From: Treponema primitia ZAS-1
Lineage (GTDB): Bacteria > Spirochaetota > Spirochaetia > Treponematales > Breznakiellaceae
Direction: 5' to 3'
Length of the DNA: 6,611 bases
NCBI RefSeq assembly: GCF_000297095.1
Contig: NZ_AEEA01000112.1
Span: 1-6,611 of the forward strand
Part shown: in pieces, positions 1 through 4,469 of the stretch
How the letters are laid out: every line of letters begins with the position of its first letter
Position numbering within the stretch: position 1 is the stretch's first letter
Notes under the pieces: generated by a model
The model's database searches: none
What the model was told of the DNA's origin: nothing
The model's input: only the letters and a program-made list of their open reading frames with translations
Program-made: the position numbers and the translations under genes

Positions 1-1
1 G

Positions 2-178
2 ACCGTATGGGTGCAATGGAAGGACCGCTTCATGACTTGCCAGCCCTGGGTGCTCCCCGGCGCGGCGGAGGTGCTCCTAGGCTCAATCCCCCTGGAAAAC
101 ATGGACCTCATGGTGGACCCCACGGAACGGAAACTAGTCGGCGTCCACGGCGACCAGCCGGTGGGGCGCATTTATTAG
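2..178 (+). CDS. Retropepsin-like (clan AA) aspartic protease, C-terminal fragment cut by window edge
   Basis: Reading frame 2 is open from the window edge to TAG at 176-178, giving 58 residues with no start in view. The segment LPGAAEVLLGSIPLENMDL followed by MVDP and ending in VGVHGDQPVGRIY resembles the C-terminal part of small bacterial clan AA aspartic proteases. In that family a hydrophobic-LLG-x-IPLE-x-MDL-hydrophobic-VDP signature follows the catalytic Asp-Thr/Ser-Gly domain. The catalytic aspartate itself would lie upstream and cannot be seen. In the family these are small, probably soluble proteins, often of unknown substrate. The gene is on the same strand as the methyl-transfer cluster but is separated from it by about 450 bp of repeat-bearing DNA, so a functional link is unlikely. 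The family call rests on remembered signature similarity; the fact that this frame is coding is fairly secure. Confidence 0.68.
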   Translation, partial: TVWVQWKDRFMTCQPWVLPGAAEVLLGSIPLENMDLMVDPTERKLVGVHGDQPVGRIY

Positions 179-192
179 CGCTGCGCGAATAC

Positions 193-211
193 GGCGGCGG
201 GCGCCTTTTTT
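193..211 (+). terminator. Weak candidate intrinsic terminator after the protease gene
   Basis: GGCG (193-196) pairs with CGCC (202-205) across a five-base loop and is followed directly by six T (206-211). It lies 15 bp after the protease stop codon, the expected place. The stem is only 4 bp, although all G-C, so the call is tentative. A competing 6-bp pairing of CGGCGG (192-197) with CCGCCG downstream is also possible. Confidence 0.35.
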
Positions 212-310
212 GGGGGGAACCGCCGGGGGCGGGCACGTTCCATGGAAAAGGGAGCAACCGAAGCAGGTGACAAATAGCAGTCCGCAAACCAGAACAAACC
301 TTATCAGCAT

Positions 311-336
311 GTAATACGATATGTATTACACCCACC
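311..336. repeat. TAATAC-GTATTA dyad plus shared 18-bp tail, copy 1
   Basis: GTAATAC (311-317) and GTATTAC (323-329) form a perfect 7-bp inverted repeat with a 5-bp spacer. Its right half lies in the 18-mer ATATGTATTACACCCACC (319-336), which recurs exactly at 6477-6494. In both places the 18-mer precedes a palindromic repeat in the same orientation: copy A starts 20 bp later and copy C 64 bp later. It may be part of the same mobile or repeated unit, or a protein-binding site. Function unknown. Confidence 0.6.
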
Positions 337-355
337 CCAAATTTCGCACACCAGT

Positions 356-557
356 CCCCTGATGGACCCCAGCTGAGACAAAATCGGGGGGAGGAGGGGT
401 GTACCCGACCGAGCACATTGCGGACCTACGGTCCGAGGAATTCCCTGCCGGAGGAGACCCGAAGGGGCTCCATAGGCAGACTCTACCTGCGTGCGAGCGC
501 CGGGCACACCCCTCCTCCCCCCGTCTTTGCCGTTCCCGTTCTGGGGTCCATCAGGGG
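356..557 (-). repeat. Palindromic repeat element, copy A (complete, 202 bp)
   Basis: The ends are a perfect 17-bp terminal inverted repeat: CCCCTGATGGACCCCAG (356-372) and its complement (541-557). A second perfect pairing of 17 bases joins 386-402 to 506-522, and C385-G523 extends it to 18. Inside are two small hairpins: CGGACC-TAC-GGTCCG (421-435), and 453-471 with one mismatch and a GAA loop. A GGAATTCC palindrome lies at 437-444. The asymmetric sequence between outer and inner stems (GAGACAAAATC on the left, GTCTTTGCCGTTCCCGTT on the right) sets its orientation as opposite to copy B. No transposase and no obvious target-site duplication are seen. It could be a non-autonomous (MITE-like) element or a structured intergenic repeat. 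Confidence 0.9.
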
Positions 558-565
558 GCACGCTG

Positions 566-594
566 TTGAATACTTCACCTCATTTTTATACCAT
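566..594 (+). promoter_or_regulatory. Candidate sigma70-type promoter of the regulator gene
   Basis: TTGAAT (566-571) and TACCAT (589-594) are separated by 17 bp, in the AT-rich gap between repeat copy A and the regulator. The -35 box begins only 9 bp after the repeat ends. The -10 box matches the consensus at four of six positions. AT-rich sequence continues to 609. An untranslated leader of roughly 30 nt is implied. Confidence 0.4.
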
Positions 595-615
595 AATATA
601 AATACATAAACCCCC

Positions 616-632
616 AGAGGAGACCTAATGTG
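616..632 (+). promoter_or_regulatory. Ribosome-binding site and overlapping ATG/GTG starts of the regulator
   Basis: AGAGGAGA (616-623) is a strong Shine-Dalgarno site. Two start codons overlap: ATG at 628-630, followed at once by TGA (a start-stop AUGUGA), and GTG at 630-632, which opens the long regulator frame. From AGGAG (618-622) the spacings are 5 and 7 nt, so both can be used by the ribosome. Only GTG gives a protein. Confidence 0.7.
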
Positions 633-2210
633 AAGATAAGCGCCGATATTCTTTCCAGGGAATTGAAAAAACTATTCAATTTCGCGGTTTTCGGCGTTTT
701 AGACAGTGAATTAAGCCTGGAGCGCCCCCTCTTCCTGCGGGATGGCGCCGGCGTAAAGGATAATCAGATCTATATCACCGACGCCGCCATGACATCAGAA
801 TTACCGGAAAAGAAAACCCGTTCCCTCCTTTTATATATACAGACCGATACCGGTATCGGGGCAGTGGACAGATATATTGATTTTTTTGACGCCATACTCG
901 CCTTTCGTGCAATTTCCCTTTTTGATGTCTATGATGCGGTACAGAATATCTATTCCCGTTTTGACAAATGGGATGCGGAGCTTCAGGATATCCTCATCGG
1001 GAACGGAGGCGTTCAGGCAATGCTTGATTGCAGTGATCCTGTGTTTAACAACCCCCTTATCCTGCATGATAATTATTTTAAGGTTATTAGTTTTTCTAAG
1101 CAGTACGCAGAGGCTTTTCCTTCAATGTCTTTTGCGCCCGAGGAAGGGAAGACCGGTCATATTGGTCTTTCAGAGTACGATGTCTATTCCATGCAGCGGG
1201 CAGTCCTGTTCCCCACCAGCAGGAATGGTGTCCGCAGCCTCTATGTGAACCTGTTTCAGCAGAACCGGCTGCAGTACCGGCTGCTGGTGCTGGAACATTC
1301 CCGGAAATTCTTCCCCACCGACAGCGCCCTCCTGGAGCACCTGGCGGACCGGGTTCAGGCGGTTCTGAGCGGCCTGCAGGACAATGCGGCTGAGCGGGTA
1401 CGGTTACCCGGCATTATCAGGAATATTCTTGTGGAAGAATTTTCCAATCCGGTTTCTGTCAGGGAACAACTTGATAAATTCAATTGGCTTCATAATCATC
1501 AGTATATATGCATGAAGGTTTCTCTTGACGATGGCAGTGTAAAAAAAGTTTCGCTGCCCGCAATTTGCGAGGGTATTAAAAAAATTGTCCCCGGTTCCTG
1601 TGTTTTTGAGTATGATTCCGCAGTGGCGGTATTTATTAACCTGAATGAACCGGGAGAAAACAATCCCGGCGCCTCGGTGGACAGTTTTGACGGATTTTCC
1701 GGCGAAAAAACCGACCGATTTTCGATATTGATGGGAACGTTCCTTATTGAAAACAACCTTAAGGCCGGGGTCAGCGCTCAATTCTCCGGATCGGGCTTTG
1801 AAAACATCAAACCCTATTATACCCAGGCAGGAATTGCCTTAAACCTGGGCAGCCGTGATAAACCGATGGCACACCTTTACTACTTCAATAGTTTTGCTAA
1901 ACTCCAGATCCTTGAATCCTGTACCCGGGACTTACCGGCTTCCCTGATCTGCGCGCCGGAATTAATTGCCCTGAAGGAATATGATCGTAAGCATAAAACT
2001 GAATTATACCTGACCCTTTCCAAATATCTGCAAAACCATCTGAGCCATACCCAGACCGCAATAGAATTGGCTATCCACCGCAGCACCCTTATATACCGCC
2101 TTGAGAGGATCCGCAGTATAAGCTCCCTTAATATTGAGGACAGCAATAACCAATGGTACCTTCTTCTTTCGTTTAAACTTCTGGATCAGGGCGATTCCTA
2201 CAAAATGTAG
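630..2210 (+). CDS. PucR/CdaR-type transcriptional regulator with C-terminal helix-turn-helix
   Basis: Predicted 526-residue cytoplasmic DNA-binding regulator. The C-terminal domain (about 451-510) matches the PucR-type HTH: KYLQNHLSHTQTAIELAIHR runs into STLIYRLERI, the usual 'TA..L.IHR.TL.YRL.RI' signature. Residues about 285-415 look like the CdaR GGDEF-like domain (LDKFNWLHNHQYICMKV). The N-terminal part has a conserved-looking FDVYDAVQNIYSRFDKWDAE segment (98-117) followed by a GAF/PAS-like region (about 123-250), probably the ligand sensor. No membrane segment is seen. Start: GTG at 630 after a strong ribosome-binding site. Regulators of this family often sit beside corrinoid methyltransferase genes in anaerobes, so it probably activates or represses the genes downstream; the ligand is unknown. 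An 83-95 bp gap with its own candidate promoter separates it from them. Confidence 0.85.
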   Translation: MKISADILSRELKKLFNFAVFGVLDSELSLERPLFLRDGAGVKDNQIYITDAAMTSELPEKKTRSLLLYIQTDTGIGAVDRYIDFFDAILAFRAISLFDVYDAVQNIYSRFDKWDAELQDILIGNGGVQAMLDCSDPVFNNPLILHDNYFKVISFSKQYAEAFPSMSFAPEEGKTGHIGLSEYDVYSMQRAVLFPTSRNGVRSLYVNLFQQNRLQYRLLVLEHSRKFFPTDSALLEHLADRVQAVLSGLQDNAAERVRLPGIIRNILVEEFSNPVSVREQLDKFNWLHNHQYICMKVSLDDGSVKKVSLPAICEGIKKIVPGSCVFEYDSAVAVFINLNEPGENNPGASVDSFDGFSGEKTDRFSILMGTFLIENNLKAGVSAQFSGSGFENIKPYYTQAGIALNLGSRDKPMAHLYYFNSFAKLQILESCTRDLPASLICAPELIALKEYDRKHKTELYLTLSKYLQNHLSHTQTAIELAIHRSTLIYRLERIRSISSLNIEDSNNQWYLLLSFKLLDQGDSYKM

Positions 2211-2213
2211 GAA
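2195..2213 (+). other. 8-bp hairpin spanning the regulator stop codon
   Basis: TTCCTACA (2195-2202) pairs perfectly with TGTAGGAA (2206-2213) across an AAA loop, and the TAG stop (2208-2210) lies in the 3' arm. No T-run follows directly, so it is not a standard intrinsic terminator. It may stabilise the transcript end or be chance. Confidence 0.4.
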
Positions 2214-2232
2214 AGGGCTTATTAAAATTCCT

Positions 2233-2249
2233 GCAATGTTGTGAATTGC
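2233..2249. promoter_or_regulatory. Candidate operator dyad overlapping the -35 box
   Basis: GCAAT (2233-2237) and ATTGC (2245-2249) form a perfect inverted repeat with a 7-bp spacer, placing half-site centres 12 bp apart. The right half-site overlaps the proposed -35 box (2246-2251). This is a plausible binding site for the adjacent regulator, but the motif is short and unproven. Confidence 0.3.
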
Positions 2250-2274
2250 CTGTATATAAAAACCATATGATAAT
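2246..2274 (+). promoter_or_regulatory. Candidate promoter of the methyl-transfer genes
   Basis: TTGCCT (2246-2251) and GATAAT (2269-2274) are separated by exactly 17 bp. They match the sigma70 consensus at four and five of six positions. The transcript would start near 2281, giving a leader of about 25 nt. This would let the methyltransferase and corrinoid-protein genes be expressed apart from the regulator. Confidence 0.5.
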
Positions 2275-2295
2275 TACAATAAATCAAATGTAAAT

Positions 2296-2308
2296 GGAGA
2301 ATTTAATG
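2296..2308 (+). promoter_or_regulatory. Ribosome-binding site deciding the methyltransferase start
   Basis: GGAGA (2296-2300) lies 5 nt before ATG at 2306. The alternative in-frame ATG at 2294 overlaps this site and has only AT-rich sequence upstream without a Shine-Dalgarno match. Starting at 2306 gives MILIGEKING, which matches how AcsE-type methyltransferases begin (MLIIGERING). Confidence 0.8.
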
Positions 2309-3109
2309 ATTTTAATAGGTGAAAAAATCAATGGTTCAATTCCATCAATGGCAAAGGCAATTGCGGAAAAGAACGAAGCCCATATCCGCGATTTGGCGAA
2401 AAAGCAGGCGGATGCCGGGGCAAGCTTCATCGACGTATGCGCTTCGGTACCGGAAACCGAGGAGCTTGATACCCTTAAGTGGCTTTTCGATCTGGTACAG
2501 TCCGTAACCGATGTCCCAATCTCCATTGACAGCCCCAGTGCAAAGATCATCGCCCAGGCGATTCCCCTGTGTAAAAGGCCGGGCTTGATCAATTCGGTGT
2601 CCATGGAAGGGGATAAGGTGGATACCATATTCCCGCTCATTGCAGAAAGTAAATGGGAATGTGTGTGCCTGTTAAGCGACGATACGGGGATACCCAAGTC
2701 GGCGGCGGACCGGCTGCGGGTTTTCGGCAATCTGATGAAAAAGGCGGAGCAGTACAAATTGTCTCCCAACCGGCTGCACATCGATCCGCTCATAGAAATG
2801 ATCTGTACCTCCGAGGACGGCATCGCCAAGGTTACCGAAACGATGCAAAAGGTTAAGGCCCAGTACCCCACGATTCACCTGACCGGCGGGGCAAGTAATA
2901 TTTCGTTTAATCTGCCCATGCGGAAGTTCATCAACCGGGCTTTTATCATCCTGGCAATGAACGCCGGCATGGACAGCGCGATCATCGACCCCCTGAACAA
3001 GGATATGATGGGTCTGATCTATGCGGCGGAAGCCCTGCTCGGCCAGGACGAACTGTGCATGGAGTATATCGGCGCCTTCCGGGATGGTCTCTTTGGAGAG
3101 GGTAAGTGA
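2306..3109 (+). CDS. Methyltetrahydrofolate:corrinoid methyltransferase (AcsE/MtgA-like pterin-binding protein)
   Basis: Predicted 267 residues, the usual size for single-domain AcsE/MtgA proteins, with a pterin-binding TIM-barrel fold. It would transfer a methyl group between a corrinoid protein and tetrahydrofolate in the cytoplasm, linking the carrier encoded next door to the folate C1 pool. Visible family motifs are GEKING (5-10), DAGASFIDV (36-44), SIDSPS (73-78), LINS (94-97), LHIDPLI (157-163), SNISFNLP (197-204) and FINRAFIILAMNAGMDSAI (208-226). Asp75, Asn96, Asp160 and Asn198 fall at the positions of AcsE residues known to bind pterin or assist N5 protonation. The start at 2306 is chosen over 2294 because of the ribosome-binding site. 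Whether it works toward methyl-THF (as MtgA does) or from it (as AcsE does) cannot be told from sequence; the neighbouring RACo-type activator favours a catabolic methyl-donor system. Confidence 0.92.
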   Translation: MILIGEKINGSIPSMAKAIAEKNEAHIRDLAKKQADAGASFIDVCASVPETEELDTLKWLFDLVQSVTDVPISIDSPSAKIIAQAIPLCKRPGLINSVSMEGDKVDTIFPLIAESKWECVCLLSDDTGIPKSAADRLRVFGNLMKKAEQYKLSPNRLHIDPLIEMICTSEDGIAKVTETMQKVKAQYPTIHLTGGASNISFNLPMRKFINRAFIILAMNAGMDSAIIDPLNKDMMGLIYAAEALLGQDELCMEYIGAFRDGLFGEGK

Positions 3110-3129
3110 GCTTTCCCCTGAAAAAGCTC
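3108..3129 (+). other. Hairpin 1 of the methyltransferase/corrinoid-protein gap
   Basis: GAGCTTT (3108-3114) pairs perfectly with AAAGCTC (3123-3129) across an 8-nt loop. It starts within the methyltransferase TGA stop (3107-3109) and is followed 3 nt later by a second, stronger hairpin. Confidence 0.45.
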
Positions 3130-3132
3130 TTG

Positions 3133-3164
3133 GAGAAATTGGTCTACGGGCTAATTTCTCTTTT
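3133..3164 (+). terminator. Hairpin 2: 12-bp stem with UACG tetraloop and U4 tail (attenuator or processing element)
   Basis: GAGAAATT (3133-3140) pairs with AATTTCTC (3153-3160). The stem continues inward through GGTC/GGCT (with G-U pairs) to a cUACGg loop at 3144-3149, a member of the very stable UNCG class. TTTT (3161-3164) follows, then AAA. The U-run is short, so it may act as a partial terminator or as a 3'-end stabiliser that shields the upstream message after cleavage. It would set the ratio of methyltransferase to corrinoid protein. Confidence 0.55.
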
Positions 3165-3220
3165 AAACAGTGATATTCGCAGATGCGAGTATATATACCT
3201 TTGTAAATAGGAGTTACGGT

Positions 3221-3853
3221 ATGTCTAAAATTGATGAAATAGCTCAGGCTGTGGAAACAGGAAAGTCAAAGCTTATTGAAGGGCTGGTAACGGAAGCTCT
3301 GGGAGAAGGGATTGAACCGGTAAAAATCCTCAACGAGGGGATGATTAAAGCCATGGGTAACGTTGGGGAGAAATTCCAGAAATCGGAAATCTTCGTTCCC
3401 GAAATGCTGGTTGCTGCCCGGACTATGAAGAAGGGCGTAGAGGTATTAAAACCGAAGCTGGCAGCGGGGGACACCACCCGTCTGGGGAAATGCATCATCG
3501 GTACCGTACACGGGGATCTGCACGACATCGGCAAGAACCTGGTGGCCCTGATGATCGAAAGCGCCGGGTTTGAGGTGATCGATCTGGGGGTTGATGTGGC
3601 TACCGACACCTTTGTAAGCGCCATCAAAACCAACCCGGATACCAAGGTTGTGGCCCTGTCCTGCCTGCTGACCACCACCATGCCCTCCATGAAGGAAACT
3701 GCCGCGGCGATTAAGGCCAGCGGTTTGTCGGGCTTTAAGCTCATCGTGGGCGGTGCGCCGATCACCGAAGACTTTGCCAAGCAGGTCGGCGCCGATGGGT
3801 ACACCACCGATGCCGCCAGCGCTGCGGTGCTTGCCAAAAAACTGGCCAGCTAA
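3221..3853 (+). CDS. Corrinoid (B12-binding) methyl-carrier protein, MtbC/MttC/MtgC family
   Basis: Predicted 210 residues, typical for methyltransferase-associated corrinoid proteins. Residues about 1-85 form the helical cap domain (LNEGMIKAMGNVGEKFQKSE, then VPEMLVAARTM). Residues about 89-210 form the Rossmann-like B12 domain. The cobalt-ligand motif DxHxxG is DLHDIG at 99-104 with His101. The further corrinoid-binding signatures are SCLLTT (147-152) and VGGAP (176-180). It carries the methyl group on cobalt between a substrate-specific methyltransferase and the tetrahydrofolate methyltransferase encoded just upstream. The start at ATG 3221 is supported by AGGAG at 3209-3213 (7-nt spacing). 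An in-frame GTG at 3170 would add 17 residues but has no ribosome-binding site and lies close to the upstream hairpin. A strong terminator follows the gene. Confidence 0.95.
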   Translation: MSKIDEIAQAVETGKSKLIEGLVTEALGEGIEPVKILNEGMIKAMGNVGEKFQKSEIFVPEMLVAARTMKKGVEVLKPKLAAGDTTRLGKCIIGTVHGDLHDIGKNLVALMIESAGFEVIDLGVDVATDTFVSAIKTNPDTKVVALSCLLTTTMPSMKETAAAIKASGLSGFKLIVGGAPITEDFAKQVGADGYTTDAASAAVLAKKLAS

Positions 3854-3871
3854 TTTCACGTAGCCCAAATT

Positions 3872-3901
3872 AAGGGGTCACGGATCACGTGGCCCCTTTT
3901 T
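3872..3901 (+). terminator. Strong intrinsic terminator after the corrinoid-protein gene
   Basis: AAGGGGTCACG (3872-3882) pairs with CGTGGCCCCTT (3888-3898), 11 bp with one T-G wobble, across a GATCA loop. The T-run spans 3897-3901. It begins 18 bp after the corrinoid-protein stop and lies only 19 bp before the next gene on the same strand, for which no clear promoter is seen. Expression of the last two genes therefore probably depends on read-through or on a weak promoter. Confidence 0.88.
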
Positions 3902-3920
3902 AAGCTTTAGAGAGGCGTGT

Positions 3921-4463
3921 ATGGCGGAAACGATTGAAGGGATTAAAGACTTAGCTTTGGATTGCGGATTTACCCACGCCGGTTTGCTGGATGTGGATGT
4001 CATACGGGTGCGCGAGGAAGTACGCGATGCCTGCGCGGTGAATAAGTGCAAGGCCTATGATGCAAACTGGGCCTGTCCGCCCGCCTGTGGTACCCTTGCC
4101 GAATGTGATTCGACCATGCATAAATTTAAGCGGGGTGTTCTCTTTCAAACCACCGGTGTTTTGGAGGACGCCCTTGATTATGAATCCATGGAGTTGGCCT
4201 CCGAGGAGCACAGGAAGCATCTTGAGGAATTTACAGACAAGGTGCGGAAACTCTATCCTGGCTGTGTCATACTCGGCGCCGGGGGCTGTAAACGGTGTGA
4301 AAAGTGTACTTGGCCGGATAATCCCTGCCGTTTCCCCGAAAAGATGGTTTCCTCCATGGAAGCCTTTGGTTTGGTAGTCAGCGATGTGTGCAAGGATAAT
4401 AATCTGCCCTATTATTACGGACCCAATACCTTAACCTATACCGGTTGTGTTCTCCTGGAGTAG
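3921..4463 (+). CDS. DUF2284 cysteine-rich predicted metal-binding protein
   Basis: Predicted 180 residues, matching the DUF2284 family in length and ends. There are 13 cysteines (15, 38, 43, 52, 56, 62, 115, 123, 126, 129, 136, 157, 176). The family signatures are CPPACG (52-57), GCKRCEKCTWPDNPCRFPEK (122-141) and the ending YYYGPNTLTYTGCVLLE. The CxxCxxCx6C array at 123-136 suggests an iron-sulfur cluster or another metal site. No membrane segment or signal peptide is visible, so it should be cytoplasmic. DUF2284 genes are often found with corrinoid methyltransferase operons, but their biochemical role is not established as far as I know. Start: ATG 3921 with AGAGAGG at 3909-3915. The next gene begins 6 nt after its stop, with that gene's ribosome-binding site inside this reading frame, so the two are probably co-translated. 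A role in electron delivery to the activator or in corrinoid-protein maturation is inference. Confidence 0.9.
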   Translation: MAETIEGIKDLALDCGFTHAGLLDVDVIRVREEVRDACAVNKCKAYDANWACPPACGTLAECDSTMHKFKRGVLFQTTGVLEDALDYESMELASEEHRKHLEEFTDKVRKLYPGCVILGAGGCKRCEKCTWPDNPCRFPEKMVSSMEAFGLVVSDVCKDNNLPYYYGPNTLTYTGCVLLE

Positions 4464-4469
4464 TTTTAT

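Larger units (their letters stand above)
179..629. other. Non-coding region between protease and regulator genes
   Basis: No convincing gene is present in these ~450 bp. It holds the weak terminator at 193-211, a GC-rich stretch to about 240, the TAATAC/GTATTA dyad at 311-329, the palindromic repeat copy A at 356-557, and a promoter plus ribosome-binding site for the regulator at 566-632. Open frames crossing copy A on both strands are by-products of its G/C-rich palindrome: they have no good ribosome-binding sites, and similar open frames recur across copy B. Confidence 0.75.

Noticed and set aside
356..557. Autonomous insertion sequence
   Set aside because: Neither complete copy encodes a transposase and no target-site duplication is visible at copy A or B.
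445..627. Cobalamin riboswitch, suggested by GGAGACC-like strings at 453-460 and 619-626
   Set aside because: Only short B12-box-like matches are present. The first belongs to a repeat hairpin and the second is the ribosome-binding site; no conserved riboswitch core is seen.
2294..2305. Methyltransferase start at ATG 2294
   Set aside because: That codon overlaps the likely Shine-Dalgarno site for ATG 2306, has none of its own, and adds residues absent from AcsE-type proteins.
3177..3198. Promoter for the corrinoid-protein gene (TATATA at 3190-3195, palindromes TCGCAGATGCGA and GTATATATAC)
   Set aside because: No -35 box at acceptable spacing was found. The palindromes are short and could be chance.
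3170..3220. N-terminal extension of the corrinoid protein from GTG 3170
   Set aside because: No ribosome-binding site is present, the GTG lies just after a hairpin, and the family starts near the ATG at 3221, which has AGGAG at proper spacing.
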